Source: TK10-74A sp965217625 (lineage in GTDB: Bacteria > Chloroflexota > Dehalococcoidia > Bin125). Taken from it: 64,000 nucleotides of DNA. The position numbers were made by a program, and so were the translations under genes. The stretch covers positions 2,666,001 to 2,730,000 of the forward strand of contig OZ244557.1 of assembly GCA_965217625.1 (NCBI GenBank). The letters run 5' to 3'. How positions within the stretch are numbered: the stretch's first letter is position 1; the number at the start of each line of letters is the position of its first letter. The notes beneath the pieces are model-generated. The model had not been told where the DNA came from. It saw only the letters and a program-made list of their open reading frames with translations, and searched no databases. Of the stretch, positions 43,278 to 52,498 are shown piece after piece.

Positions 43278-43550
43278 CTGCGGCGCAGAGCCGTTCACCA
43301 AGCCCTCGCCGGGAAACTGCGCGGTGAGGAACGGCCGGGCAAGGACCACAAGACCTACCGCTTCACGCTGCCTGACGGTCACTGGAGGCAAACCAAGATC
43401 TCGCATGGCCGCGCCAATGACATCCCGGCCAACCTCGTGAGTCGGATGGCACGGCAACTCGGGTTGACGACGGGCCAGTTCCAGGAGGCGGTGGAATGCA
43501 CGTTGAGCGGGGAAGACTTCTGGGCGCAGCTTGAGCGGACGCCGCGCTAG
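43278..43550 (+). CDS. Small toxin-like protein with non-ATG start (HicA-like partner)
   Basis: This 90-codon frame has no ATG, GTG or TTG at its start. The first usable codon is CTG at 43278, nine bases after the stop of the previous gene, which suggests translational coupling. The body, KDHKTYRFTLPDGHWRQTKISHG then LVSRMARQLGLTTGQFQEA, resembles small proteins that commonly follow HicB-like genes: a basic beta hairpin with a K/S-H-G turn and a C-terminal helix. It is certainly coding-like in composition. The toxin role is an inference from family layout and context. Confidence 0.55.
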   Translation: MRRRAVHQALAGKLRGEERPGKDHKTYRFTLPDGHWRQTKISHGRANDIPANLVSRMARQLGLTTGQFQEAVECTLSGEDFWAQLERTPR

Positions 43551-43584
43551 TCCTGGCCCGCGTGGCAGGCGCGCGGTATCGGAC

Positions 43585-43658
43585 GCCAACAGCGCGGCCG
43601 TCACGACGGCCATCGCGAAACGCGGCAGCCCCACGGATCACCCCCGACCCGACGCAAC
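43585..43658. repeat. 74-bp direct repeat, copy B (end of aminotransferase)
   Basis: This copy overlaps the last codons of the aminotransferase and would encode MGLPRFAMAVVTAALLA on the minus strand, the signal peptide of a second LRR gene whose body is gone. Confidence 0.7.
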
Positions 43659-44987
43659 CTCGACCGCCTCCAGCGCCTCGCCGATGATCTCGACGGCCTG
43701 ATCGATCTGGGCCTCGGTGGTGGTGACGGGCGGGACGAAGCGCAGCACGGCGCCCTCGCGGCGCAGGCTGAAGATGAGGCCGTTGTCGAGGCAGCGATCG
43801 TAGATGGCGCGGCCCTCGGCCGTGGCGGGCTCCTTGGTCGCGCGGTCGCGGACCAGCTCGACGCCTTGCAGCAGGCCGCGGCCGCGCACGTCGCCGATGA
43901 TCTCGAAGCGCGCCGCCAGCGCGTCCAGCTTCGACCGCAGATAGCCGCCGAGGCGGCGCGCCGTGCCGGGCACGTCCTCCGCCTCGATGACGTCCAGGCT
44001 GGCGGTCCCCGCGGCGCAGGCCAGCGGGTCGTTGCTGTGGCTGTGCGTGACGATGAAGTCGCTCTCGACGACCCGCTCCTCGATCTCGGCGGAGGTGGTG
44101 ACGGAGCTGACGCAGATGCCGCCGCCGAAGTGCTTGGCGAGCGTGATGATGTCGGGCACGACGCCCTCGCGCTCGAAGGCGAACATGGCGCCGGTCTTGC
44201 CGAGGCCGGTCTGCTCCTCGTCGAGGATGAGCAGCATGCCGCGCGCGTGGCAGCGCTCCCGCAGCGCGGCGAGCCAGCCGTCGGGCGGCTCGATCACGCC
44301 GCCGGCGCTGAAGATCGGCTCGGTGATGACGGCGGCCGGGCGGCTGGTGGTCTGCGCGTCGATCAGCTCGAAGCTCGTATCGAGGCAGGCGAATTCGCAG
44401 TCGGGGAAGGTCTGGCGCAGGGGACAGCGGTAGCAGTAGGGCGCGACCATCGGCATCGTGCCGGGCGCGGGCGGGCCGTAGCCGGCGTGCCAGCCGGCGT
44501 AGGTGAGCGCGCGCGTCGAGTCGGACATGCCGTGAAAGCCGACGTGCGGGCTGGCGACCTCGAAGCCGCCGGTGTACTTGCGGGCGATGTTGACCGCCGC
44601 CTCGTTGGCGTCGGCGCCCGACTGCAGGAAGAGGCTCTTCTCGAGCGGGGGCGGCAGGATCGCGGCCAGGCGCTCGGCCAGCTCGACCTCCTTGTCGTTG
44701 AAGTAGCTCGAGTGGGCGTGGACCAGGGTGTCGCAGGCCTCGGCGACGGCGGCCGTGATCGCGGGCTGGTTGTGACCGAGCCAGGCGCACATCTGGCCGC
44801 TGTTGAAGTCGAGGTAGCGCTTGCCGTTGACGTCCTCGACTTCGCTGCCCGCGCCCCGCACGAAGACCGGCCCCTCGAAGCGGCCCTTGTCCATGCGCGC
44901 GCGGAAGCTGTAGCGCCGCGCGGCCTCGAGGATGCTCTCCTCGGATGTCCGCGCGGACTTTGGGCCGGCCTTTGCCTGGAGCGTCAT
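43638..44987 (-). CDS. Class III aminotransferase, dialkylglycine decarboxylase-like
   Basis: A 449-residue PLP enzyme. The lysine that binds PLP is in ITLAKHFGGGI and the pyridine-binding aspartate in LLILDEEQTGLGKTG. The segments YLDFNSGQMCAWLGH, GGVIEPPDGWLAALRERC and DVRGRGLLQGVELVRDR match 2,2-dialkylglycine decarboxylase more closely than GABA or ornithine transaminases, including the SGQM glutamine that helps choose decarboxylation. That enzyme decarboxylates dialkylglycines and transfers the amino group to pyruvate. A plain omega-transaminase remains possible. Its last codons overlap a direct repeat shared with the LRR gene. Confidence 0.83.
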   Translation of the reverse strand: MTLQAKAGPKSARTSEESILEAARRYSFRARMDKGRFEGPVFVRGAGSEVEDVNGKRYLDFNSGQMCAWLGHNQPAITAAVAEACDTLVHAHSSYFNDKEVELAERLAAILPPPLEKSLFLQSGADANEAAVNIARKYTGGFEVASPHVGFHGMSDSTRALTYAGWHAGYGPPAPGTMPMVAPYCYRCPLRQTFPDCEFACLDTSFELIDAQTTSRPAAVITEPIFSAGGVIEPPDGWLAALRERCHARGMLLILDEEQTGLGKTGAMFAFEREGVVPDIITLAKHFGGGICVSSVTTSAEIEERVVESDFIVTHSHSNDPLACAAGTASLDVIEAEDVPGTARRLGGYLRSKLDALAARFEIIGDVRGRGLLQGVELVRDRATKEPATAEGRAIYDRCLDNGLIFSLRREGAVLRFVPPVTTTEAQIDQAVEIIGEALEAVEVASGRG

Positions 44988-45063
44988 GGCGTCACCATCC
45001 TGCCGGTCGTCGCCGCCCGGCCAGCGTACCGGATGTGCGGTCGGGTTCGGGCGCCGCGACGGC

Positions 45064-48000
45064 CTACGCGCAGATCATCGCCCCCACGAGGTACTCGATG
45101 CACGTGACCGTGGGGCTGGCGCTGGCCTGCGCCTGGGTTGCGATTGAGATCTCCGCCTCGGGGCGAACGAGGCCTCTGTGACGCACAACGATGCGGTAGG
45201 TCGTGCCCGGACTGAGGTACGACTCTGCGGCGTTCGGTGAGCCGAACGTGAGCCGCCAGGGCGGCTCATCGACTTGTTCGTAGAGGAGTGTGCCGTCCGG
45301 GGCATAAATGTACAGCGTGTAGCTGGGCGTGGCGCCCGCAAACGGCGCGTCCCAGGTCACGGTGACGCTCGTCGCGGTGGATGTCGCGCGGAGGTTCTGG
45401 GGGCCGCGCGGCAGCGGCGAGTAGTCCGCCGGGGCCGCCTTGGTGCGTGCGGCGCCGTCGCGAAACCGGTGCGGCAAGCGAGGATCCATGGACCCGGAAC
45501 TCACGACCAGGCTGTACTGCGTGTCCGGCGACAGATGCTCGAACGTCACCTCGTGCGTGCCGCTCTCTGGGTCGCCCCAGCCGTCCGCATCGGCGGCTGA
45601 GATCCGCGTCATCGCGGAGCCATCAATGTTGAGCAGACGGATCTCCCAGGATGTCACGAAGGGCTGGCGATCCCAACGGACGGTCATCGTGTCGTGCGTC
45701 GTGGTGACCGCCACATTGAGCGGCGAGGTTCCGGTCGTCGCTTGCCGGCTCGGTGTCCAGTGCAACGCGTCCGGCGTCTGCCAACTCAAGCCGTGGCGCA
45801 TGGCCGCGACCGCCACTTCGTACGCCACCCCCTCGTGCAAGCCCTCGATCTCGGCCAGCACCCGGTAGGGGATGTCGCTACCCGTCCAGGGCTCCACGAA
45901 CTGGTAGGTCCACTCGACGCCACCCACTTCTCGCCAGCGCACCTGGAACGCAGACAGAGTGTCGCCGCCCGGTGGGGTTTCGACGCTGTACCAATCGAAC
46001 ACCAAGCGATCGGGGAAGATGGCGATGGCGCCGGCCGTCTCCGGCGCGGGCAGGGCCGGCACGATCGTGAAGACCGTGCTGGCCGTTGCGGTCTCCCCCT
46101 CCGCGTCCGTCACGCTGGCCGTGATCGTCCTCACCGCCTCGGTTTCTCCCTCGGGTAGGGTCTCGCAGGCAAGTCTCGCGGTGCCGCCGGGCAAGTCCGG
46201 ATCCCAGTCCGCCGTCGCCCCGGCCATAGCCCGCGTGTAGGGGGGAGTCCCACCCATGATCCTCCAGTGGGCCAAGTTGAGCGTCCCCGCCGTGCACTCG
46301 GCGCGCTCCACGGTGAGCTCGAGCCCCAGCTTGGTTCTGACCGTGATCTCGGCGTGTCCCCCGGCGATGGCGTTGTGCGTCACCCAAATGCGGTAGGTCG
46401 AGGTAGGTAGGAGATAGGGGAAAGTATGCTGGCTGTCCGGGGGCAACACGACCGTGTCCCACCAGTCTTGCGTCACTTCCCTCCTCAGCGGACCGCTGAG
46501 GCGCAATGTGTAGGGGTTCTCCGTATCCGGCCAGGGATGGTCCCACTGCACGGTGATGGTGTCGTGGGTGGCCGTGGCGCGCAGGTTCTGGGGGCCGCGC
46601 GGAAGCGGCGTGTAGCCCGCCGGCGCGACGGCCGTGCGCACCGCCGTGGTCGCTTCCAAGGCACGCGCAACTCCGGCTTCGGGAATATGCGGACCCCACA
46701 CAGTGACCTGGAACTCCGTGTCGGGCGGCAGGTCGGTGAACGTGACCTCATGGGTCGCGCTCGTCGGGTCGCCCCACCCGGCGACCCAGTCCGCGGGACC
46801 TCGTGACGCAATTGTCTTGACCTGCCTTCCCCGGACCACGGGACCGCCGATGCTGGCCCACCACCGGTCCGCGGACGTCTGGCGGTTCCAGCGCACTGTG
46901 ACGGTGTCGTATGTGGCCGTGACCGTCAGCCCGCTGATGTCGGCCAGCGAGGTCGCATGCGCCGTCGCGGACCAGCGCAGCGCCTCGGGTGTCTCGATCT
47001 CGATGGGGTCGCGCATGGAAGCGATGCCGGCCTCGACCGTCGTCCCTCCTGGGACGGAGCGAGAGACCACGGGAGGCCAGTCCGAACCGGCATGCCGATG
47101 CTCGTCCCAGTTGTAGTCCCAACTGGTTTCGCCGGCGAGGCGCGTCCGGAAGGCGTAGCAGCCCGTCGCCACCTCACAGGACGCGGGCACGGTGAGGTCC
47201 TCCCAAGCGACCTGCACGGAGAGGGGCATAACCGAGGGAACAGCTGTCGCGACGGGCGCCGGCAGGGGCGGCACGATCGTGTAGGCGGCGCTGGCCGTCG
47301 CCGTCGCCCCGGTGTCGTCGGTAACGCGGGCTGTAATCGTCCCCGGCGCCTCGGTCGCGCCTTCAGGTAGGGCCCCGCAGGTCGCGGTGGCGCCTTCCGT
47401 GTTGGGGTCGACCGACGCCCCATCCACCCTCAGCCGGTACGGCTCGACTCCGCCGCTGATCTCCCATGTGACCGGGGTGAGCGTCCCCGCCGTGCACTCG
47501 GAGCGGCCCACGGTCAGGGTGAGCGGCAGCGACGATCTTGCCCACCGCGTGGTCGTGACCGTGATCTCGGCGCTTTCTCGGGTGATGTCGTAGTGCGTCA
47601 CCTGAATGTGGTAGGTGGTGCCGGGAGCAAGACCGGTGTAGGTATATGCGGTGGCCGGGGGGTACACGCGCGCCCGCCAGTGTTCGTGGGTCAGGGTTCC
47701 CGGCGGCCCACTGATGTCTATCCCATAGTCGACCCCGGGGCTCTCGTCGACCACGGGCCGGGGATGGTCCCAGCTCACGGTGATCGTGTCCCGGGTGGCC
47801 GTGGCCCGCAAGTTCTGGGGGCCGCGGGGAAGCGGCGTGTAGTCCGCCGGGGCGACGGCCGTGCGCACCGTCGTGGTCGATGCCACAATGTGCCGAGGTC
47901 CGCCTTCGGCAGCGTACACAGGCGCCTCGACAAGGACTTGGTACTCCGTGTCGGGCGGCAGGTCGGTGAACGCGACCTCATGGGTCGCGTTCATTGGATC

Positions 48001-48873
48001 ACCCCAGCCGGCAACCCGGTCCGCGGAACCTCGCGGCTTGATTCTCTTGCTCTGTCCGCCGCTGACCTGAGGTTCAAGACCACGAATGCCGATGACCCAC
48101 ACGTCCGCGGACGGCTGGCGATCCCAGCGCACGGTCACGGTGTCGTGGGTAGCCGTGGCCGTCAGCCCGCTGATGTCGGTTAGCGAGGTCGCGCGCGCCG
48201 TGGCGGACCAGTGCAGCGCTTCGGGCGTCTCGATCTCGATGGGGTCGCGCATGGCCGCGATGCCCGCCTCGAAAGTCGTCCCTGGCAAGCTCGCATAGCC
48301 GAAGACCCGGGGAGGCCAGCCCAAGTGGGTATTCCGATGTTCGTCCCAGCTATAACGCCATTGCGTTGCGCCAGCGAGGCGCGTCCGGAATGCGTAACAG
48401 CCCGTCGCAACCGCGCACGACGCGGGCACAGTGAGGCCCTCCCAACTGAGCCCCATTGCGAAGCGCCAGACCCGGGGAACAGCCCTCGCGACGGGCGCGG
48501 GGAGCGGCGGCACGACCGTGTAGGCGGCGCTGGTCGTCGCCGTCGCGCCGCCGCCGTCCGTCACGACGGCCCTGATCGTGCCGGGAGCCTCGCTCGCGCC
48601 CTCGGGCAGGGCGTCGCAGGTCACGTTCACGCCGTCCGCGGCCGGTTCCACGGTCTGACCGGCCACCGTCAGCGTGTAGGGGGCGGTCCCGCCGCTGATC
48701 GTCCAACTCGCCGGGTTGAGCGTGCCGGCCGTGCACTCGGACCGCTCGGCTGTGAGGGTGAGCGTGAGGGGATCGGGCGCTTGCGCCGCCGCGACGCTCC
48801 AGCCCAGCAGCAGGGCCGCGATCAGCGCGAGGAGCGGCGTGGCAACGATGGCGAGGCGCTTGCATCCGGGCAT
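45064..48873 (-). CDS. Large secreted protein with repeated fibronectin type III-like modules
   Basis: A 1269-residue protein with an N-terminal signal peptide (LALIAALLLGWSVAAAQA). It consists of three modules of about 400 residues. Each begins with a segment like SECTAGTLNPASWTISGG and then holds two fibronectin-like domains marked by THDTVTVRWDRQPSADVW-type and NLRATATHDTITVQWDHP-type strands. The module starts lie near 48745, 47500 and 46300. Such proteins bind polymers or other cells. There is no LPXTG tail or C-terminal anchor, so it is probably released. Start ATG follows GGAG. Confidence 0.78.
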   Translation of the reverse strand: MPGCKRLAIVATPLLALIAALLLGWSVAAAQAPDPLTLTLTAERSECTAGTLNPASWTISGGTAPYTLTVAGQTVEPAADGVNVTCDALPEGASEAPGTIRAVVTDGGGATATTSAAYTVVPPLPAPVARAVPRVWRFAMGLSWEGLTVPASCAVATGCYAFRTRLAGATQWRYSWDEHRNTHLGWPPRVFGYASLPGTTFEAGIAAMRDPIEIETPEALHWSATARATSLTDISGLTATATHDTVTVRWDRQPSADVWVIGIRGLEPQVSGGQSKRIKPRGSADRVAGWGDPMNATHEVAFTDLPPDTEYQVLVEAPVYAAEGGPRHIVASTTTVRTAVAPADYTPLPRGPQNLRATATRDTITVSWDHPRPVVDESPGVDYGIDISGPPGTLTHEHWRARVYPPATAYTYTGLAPGTTYHIQVTHYDITRESAEITVTTTRWARSSLPLTLTVGRSECTAGTLTPVTWEISGGVEPYRLRVDGASVDPNTEGATATCGALPEGATEAPGTITARVTDDTGATATASAAYTIVPPLPAPVATAVPSVMPLSVQVAWEDLTVPASCEVATGCYAFRTRLAGETSWDYNWDEHRHAGSDWPPVVSRSVPGGTTVEAGIASMRDPIEIETPEALRWSATAHATSLADISGLTVTATYDTVTVRWNRQTSADRWWASIGGPVVRGRQVKTIASRGPADWVAGWGDPTSATHEVTFTDLPPDTEFQVTVWGPHIPEAGVARALEATTAVRTAVAPAGYTPLPRGPQNLRATATHDTITVQWDHPWPDTENPYTLRLSGPLRREVTQDWWDTVVLPPDSQHTFPYLLPTSTYRIWVTHNAIAGGHAEITVRTKLGLELTVERAECTAGTLNLAHWRIMGGTPPYTRAMAGATADWDPDLPGGTARLACETLPEGETEAVRTITASVTDAEGETATASTVFTIVPALPAPETAGAIAIFPDRLVFDWYSVETPPGGDTLSAFQVRWREVGGVEWTYQFVEPWTGSDIPYRVLAEIEGLHEGVAYEVAVAAMRHGLSWQTPDALHWTPSRQATTGTSPLNVAVTTTHDTMTVRWDRQPFVTSWEIRLLNIDGSAMTRISAADADGWGDPESGTHEVTFEHLSPDTQYSLVVSSGSMDPRLPHRFRDGAARTKAAPADYSPLPRGPQNLRATSTATSVTVTWDAPFAGATPSYTLYIYAPDGTLLYEQVDEPPWRLTFGSPNAAESYLSPGTTYRIVVRHRGLVRPEAEISIATQAQASASPTVTCIEYLVGAMICA

Positions 48874-48930
48874 GTCATCTCCAATGACGACCGCCGTGGC
48901 GCGAACGTTCCCGCGCGCGGCCCCGACCCC

Positions 48931-50229
48931 TCACAGCCCCGACCGGAAGTCCGGGTGGGCGACGGCGCGCAGCGCCGACGCCCGCTCCTCCAGCGAGCGG
49001 CCGCGCAACTCCGCGACGCCGTACTCCGTGACCACCCGGTCGGCGAGGGTGCGGGGGACGGTGACCGCGTCCTCGGGGCCCAGCCGCGGCACGATGCGCG
49101 AGGCCGTCCCCCGCGCCGCCGTCGAGGGCATGGCGACGATGCCGATGCCGTCCCGCGCCGACATCGCCGCCTCGGCGTAGTCGGGTTGCCCGCCCGGCCC
49201 GCTCAGCAGCCGCCCGCCCACCGTCTCGGCGTTCACCGACCCGTCGAGCGCGACGCTGATTGCCGAATTGATCGCCACGAAGCGATGGCTCCGGCTGACG
49301 ACGCCGACGCCGTGGCTGTAGCGCGCGGGCGCCAGCCGCACGGCCGGGTTGTGGTGCAGCCAGTCGAACAGCCGCCGCGTGCCGCCGCAGACCGCGCCGA
49401 TCATCAGGCCCGCGTCCTGCGACTTGCGCGCCCCCGTCAGCGCGCCGCTCTCGAGCAGGTCGATCAGGCCGTCGCTGATCAGGCCCGAGTGGACGCCCAG
49501 GTCGCGGCGGGCGGTCAGGCGCGCCATCACCGCCTCGGGGATCGCGCCGATGCCGAACTGTAGCGTCGCCTCGTCGGGCACGAGGCCCACGACGTGCTCC
49601 GCGATCGCCTCCTCGACCGGACCCGGCGGGGCGCGCGTCAGCTCCGGCAGCGGGCTCTCGATCTCGACCAGGAAGTCGAACGCGTCGGGCGGCAATTCCC
49701 CCACGCCGCGCACGTACGGCATCGACGGGTTGACCTGCGCGATGACGAGCGGCGCGCTGCGCACGGCGTCGATCACCGAGCCCACCGCCACCCCCAGGCT
49801 CAGCCGGCCGTCCGGGCCGGGCGGGCTGGCCGACACCAGCACCGCGTCGACCGGGACGGGGCCGTCCGGCTGGAAGAGCGTCGCCGTCTGCGAGTAACGC
49901 GCCGGGATGACGCGCAGGACGCCGGCCGCCTCGGCCGCCCGCAGCGGCCGCGAGAACTGCCACGTCGCGAAGCGGAAGGGCGCGCCCGCGTGCGCCAGCG
50001 GGGCCGGCGGCTCGCGCAGGGTGCCCGTCACCAACTCCAGCGACGACCAGCGCTCGCGCGCCTCGTCGAGGGCGGCCAGCAGCCCCATGGGTACGCCGCT
50101 CATCGTCGGGATGAGGACCCGCGACCGGTCGGGGATCGCCCGCAGCGCCGTGTCGGCATCGACCATCCGGCCCTGGCGCGTCCCCCGCGACGGCGCCAGA
50201 TAGGGCTCGAAGTTCGTGACCTGCGGCAT
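48931..50229 (-). CDS. Acetyl-CoA hydrolase/transferase family protein (class I CoA transferase)
   Basis: A 432-residue CoA transferase similar to 4-hydroxybutyrate and acetate CoA transferases. The motifs seen are GIGAIPEAVMARL, VHSGLISDGLIDLLESGAL, VNAETVGGRLLSGPGGQPDY, in which the glutamate of AETVG is the likely thioester-forming residue, and the ending TEYGVAELRGRSLEERA. It probably moves CoA between acetate and another short acid. Start ATG 50229; the open frame beyond 50229 is antisense to the dehydrogenase. It follows that gene by 23 bases and is likely cotranscribed. Confidence 0.87.
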   Translation of the reverse strand: MPQVTNFEPYLAPSRGTRQGRMVDADTALRAIPDRSRVLIPTMSGVPMGLLAALDEARERWSSLELVTGTLREPPAPLAHAGAPFRFATWQFSRPLRAAEAAGVLRVIPARYSQTATLFQPDGPVPVDAVLVSASPPGPDGRLSLGVAVGSVIDAVRSAPLVIAQVNPSMPYVRGVGELPPDAFDFLVEIESPLPELTRAPPGPVEEAIAEHVVGLVPDEATLQFGIGAIPEAVMARLTARRDLGVHSGLISDGLIDLLESGALTGARKSQDAGLMIGAVCGGTRRLFDWLHHNPAVRLAPARYSHGVGVVSRSHRFVAINSAISVALDGSVNAETVGGRLLSGPGGQPDYAEAAMSARDGIGIVAMPSTAARGTASRIVPRLGPEDAVTVPRTLADRVVTEYGVAELRGRSLEERASALRAVAHPDFRSGL

Positions 50230-50252
50230 CGGCGGCCGGGGAACGTCGCGGG

Positions 50253-51338
50253 CTAGACGCCGATCTCCAGCACCGACCGCGCCACCTCGCCGGTCTTCAT
50301 CTTCTCGAAGGCCACGTTCACGTCCTCCAGGGGCATGCGCTCCGTGACCAGCGCCGAGAGGTCGAGCCGGCCCTGCCGGTACAACTCCATCAGCTTGGGC
50401 ATGTGCTCGCGGAAGCGGGTGCTGCCGTACATGCAGCCGATCAGCCGCTTCTCCGACAGGAAGGCCGGCCCCGGCACCGTGATGTCGTCGGCGACCATCC
50501 CCACGACCACCGCCGTGCCGCCGACCTCCACCATGTCGAAGGCCTGCCGCGCCGTGTCGGCCCGGCCGATCACCTCGAAGGCGTACTCGACGGTGTCGCC
50601 GGTCATCTCCTTGACGGCCTCGACCGGGTCGCGGTTGGAGGCGTTGACGACGTCGGTCGCGCCGAAGCTCCTCGCCATCTCCAGCTTGCTGTCGAGCATG
50701 TCCACGGCGATGATGTGCGCCGCCCCCGCGATGCGGCAGCCCTGGATCACGTTCAGCCCCACGCCGCCGCAGCCGATCACGGCCACCGTCGCGCCGCCGG
50801 GCACCTTGGCCGTGTACAGCGCCGCGCCCACCCCCGTCATGACGCCGCAGCCGACCAGCGCGGCTTCCGCCCAGGGCATGTCGTCGGGGATCTTCAGCAC
50901 GCCGCTCTCGACGGTGACCATCTGCTCCGCGAACGACCCCACCGACGACATCATGGAGACGGGCTTCCCGTCCCAGCTCAGCCGCCCGCGCGTCGGGTGA
51001 TACACCGCCGGGCTGGCGCAGAGGTTCGGCCGGCCCGACGTGCAGTGCTTGCAGGTCCCGCAGAACGGCTTGAACGACATGATCACGTGGTCGCCCGGCT
51101 GGACGTACGTCACCTGATCCCCCACCGCCTCCACCGTGCCCGCCGCCTCGTGGCCCAGCACCCACGGCCCCCGGCCCAGCATGCGCGGATTCCAGTTGCC
51201 GCTCGCGAAGTGCAGGTCGCTGTGACAGACGCCGCTGACGGCGGTGTTCACGAGCACCTCGTTCGGGCGCGGGTCGATGATGTCGATCTCCTCGACGGTC
51301 AGAGGCGTCGCGGCCTCGTGCAGCAGGGCGGCTTTCAT
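50253..51338 (-). CDS. Zinc-dependent alcohol dehydrogenase, class III-like
   Basis: A 361-residue medium-chain dehydrogenase. The catalytic zinc site is GVCHSDLHF plus GHEAAG, the structural zinc loop is CGTCKHCTSGRPNLC, and NAD binding is VAVIGCGGVGLNVIQG. It resembles mycothiol- or glutathione-dependent formaldehyde dehydrogenases and the broad NDMA-dependent alcohol dehydrogenases of actinobacteria. GAAGGAG precedes the ATG. It is the first gene of a pair with the CoA transferase. Confidence 0.88.
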   Translation of the reverse strand: MKAALLHEAATPLTVEEIDIIDPRPNEVLVNTAVSGVCHSDLHFASGNWNPRMLGRGPWVLGHEAAGTVEAVGDQVTYVQPGDHVIMSFKPFCGTCKHCTSGRPNLCASPAVYHPTRGRLSWDGKPVSMMSSVGSFAEQMVTVESGVLKIPDDMPWAEAALVGCGVMTGVGAALYTAKVPGGATVAVIGCGGVGLNVIQGCRIAGAAHIIAVDMLDSKLEMARSFGATDVVNASNRDPVEAVKEMTGDTVEYAFEVIGRADTARQAFDMVEVGGTAVVVGMVADDITVPGPAFLSEKRLIGCMYGSTRFREHMPKLMELYRQGRLDLSALVTERMPLEDVNVAFEKMKTGEVARSVLEIGV

Positions 51339-51432
51339 GTCGGTCTCCTTCGTTCTTGGGCTCGATGGCGTTTCCGGGCTCGATGATCGAGGCGCAGGCT
51401 AGCCCCGTCGCGCGGGGGCGGCAACGGCCGCC

Positions 51433-51780
51433 CTACGAGCGTCGCAGCGGCGAGCGGCGGCGCACCCGCGACAGCGCCGCGCGGGCGCGTTGCGTGCGCG
51501 TCGGCGTGCGCCGTTTGCGCCTCGACTGCGCGGCCCGATAGGCGGCCAGCGCCAGCCCCGCCACGCCCGCGCCCGACGCCAGTTCCTCGTTGATCGTGCT
51601 CAGCCGCTCGCCCGCGGCTTCCACCAGCGGCGAGAGCCGATCGTCCTGCTGACGGCGCGCCCAGCGCAGCCCCTTGAGCAGCTTCCAGGCGACGATGCTG
51701 AGCGCCGTCAGCGCCACGAACGTGACCAGCGCCAGCAGGATCAGCGCCACGATCAGGACGTAGTCGCGGATCTCGTCCAC
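51433..51780 (-). CDS. Small membrane protein of unknown function
   Basis: A 115-residue protein with one long hydrophobic segment near the N-terminus (YVLIVALILLALVTFVALTA) and a very basic tail (RRKRRTPTRTQRARAALSRV). I chose GTG 51780 because it sits three bases after GGGGAG; the longer frame up to 52881 is a shadow. A short helical region with acidic residues separates the two parts. Function unknown; the tail could bind DNA or phospholipid. Confidence 0.6.
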   Translation of the reverse strand: MDEIRDYVLIVALILLALVTFVALTALSIVAWKLLKGLRWARRQQDDRLSPLVEAAGERLSTINEELASGAGVAGLALAAYRAAQSRRKRRTPTRTQRARAALSRVRRRSPLRRS

Positions 51781-51827
51781 CGGCTCCCCGATCCGTCGCC
51801 GCCGCGCCGCCCGGGGCGCGCCCGGCG

Positions 51828-52439
51828 TCAGTGTACCTTCGGCGATCCGTCCCCCCGCGGCGCCGGCCGGGCGCCGAGCTCGGGCAGCGCCAGCGTCTGC
51901 ATCATGGCCTTGCGGCGGCCCAGCTCGATCTGGAACGGGCTCGGCTCCTGCGCCTGCAGGTTGAGCGGCAGCGTCAGGTTGCGGAAGGCCATGTCCGAGA
52001 CCTCCCAGGGCCGCGAGTGCCGCAGCCAGCGCACGCGCATGTGCGCCCGCATCCAGTCCGACAGCGCCGGCTCGCCGTCGCCCCAGGTGTAGCGTTCGCC
52101 GTCGGCGTGGCGCCACAGCGTCAGGCCCAGCGACTTGGCCAGCACGACGCCCAGCGCCGCCCGCAGCGCCGACGCCTCGGCGCCGCCCTCGAAGTGGTAG
52201 GCGATGCGCGGCGCCAGCGACGTGCGCAGCGGATCCCGCCCCGGCCCGCCCGAGGCCCGCGGCGCGATCCCCACGTAGAGCAGCGAGTAGCCATCGTCCT
52301 GCCGCAGATCGCCCGCCGGCACCTCCGGCGGCACGACGTCGCCGGCCCAGGCGTAGACGCCCGGCGCGCGCGGCGGCCCGTTGGGCTCGCCCCAGCCCCA
52401 CGACGGGGCGGCCAGCAGCGCATCGAGTGGAGAGGCCAT
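51828..52439 (-). CDS. GIY-YIG superfamily nuclease-like protein
   Basis: A 203-residue protein of a widespread bacterial family with a modified GIY-YIG core. APGVYAWAG stands for the GIY part and SLLYVGIAP for the YIG part, followed by LRTSLAPRIAYHFEGGAEAS and the helix SALRAALGVVLAKSLG, and PSKVH-like ending. Relatives include homing and repair endonucleases, but the usual Arg/Glu catalytic residues are unclear here. It is divergent from the PAP2 gene. Confidence 0.7.
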   Translation of the reverse strand: MASPLDALLAAPSWGWGEPNGPPRAPGVYAWAGDVVPPEVPAGDLRQDDGYSLLYVGIAPRASGGPGRDPLRTSLAPRIAYHFEGGAEASALRAALGVVLAKSLGLTLWRHADGERYTWGDGEPALSDWMRAHMRVRWLRHSRPWEVSDMAFRNLTLPLNLQAQEPSPFQIELGRRKAMMQTLALPELGARPAPRGDGSPKVH

Positions 52440-52498
52440 CGCCCAAGCCTACGGCCTCGGCGGCCGAGACAGCAGCCCCGGTCGGTATGATCGCAGCG

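Noticed and set aside
43266..43634. 122-codon minus-strand frame starting with an LRR-type signal peptide
   Set aside because: Only the first 17 codons resemble the LRR gene start; the rest is antisense to the toxin-like gene. It is explained by the 74-bp direct repeat.
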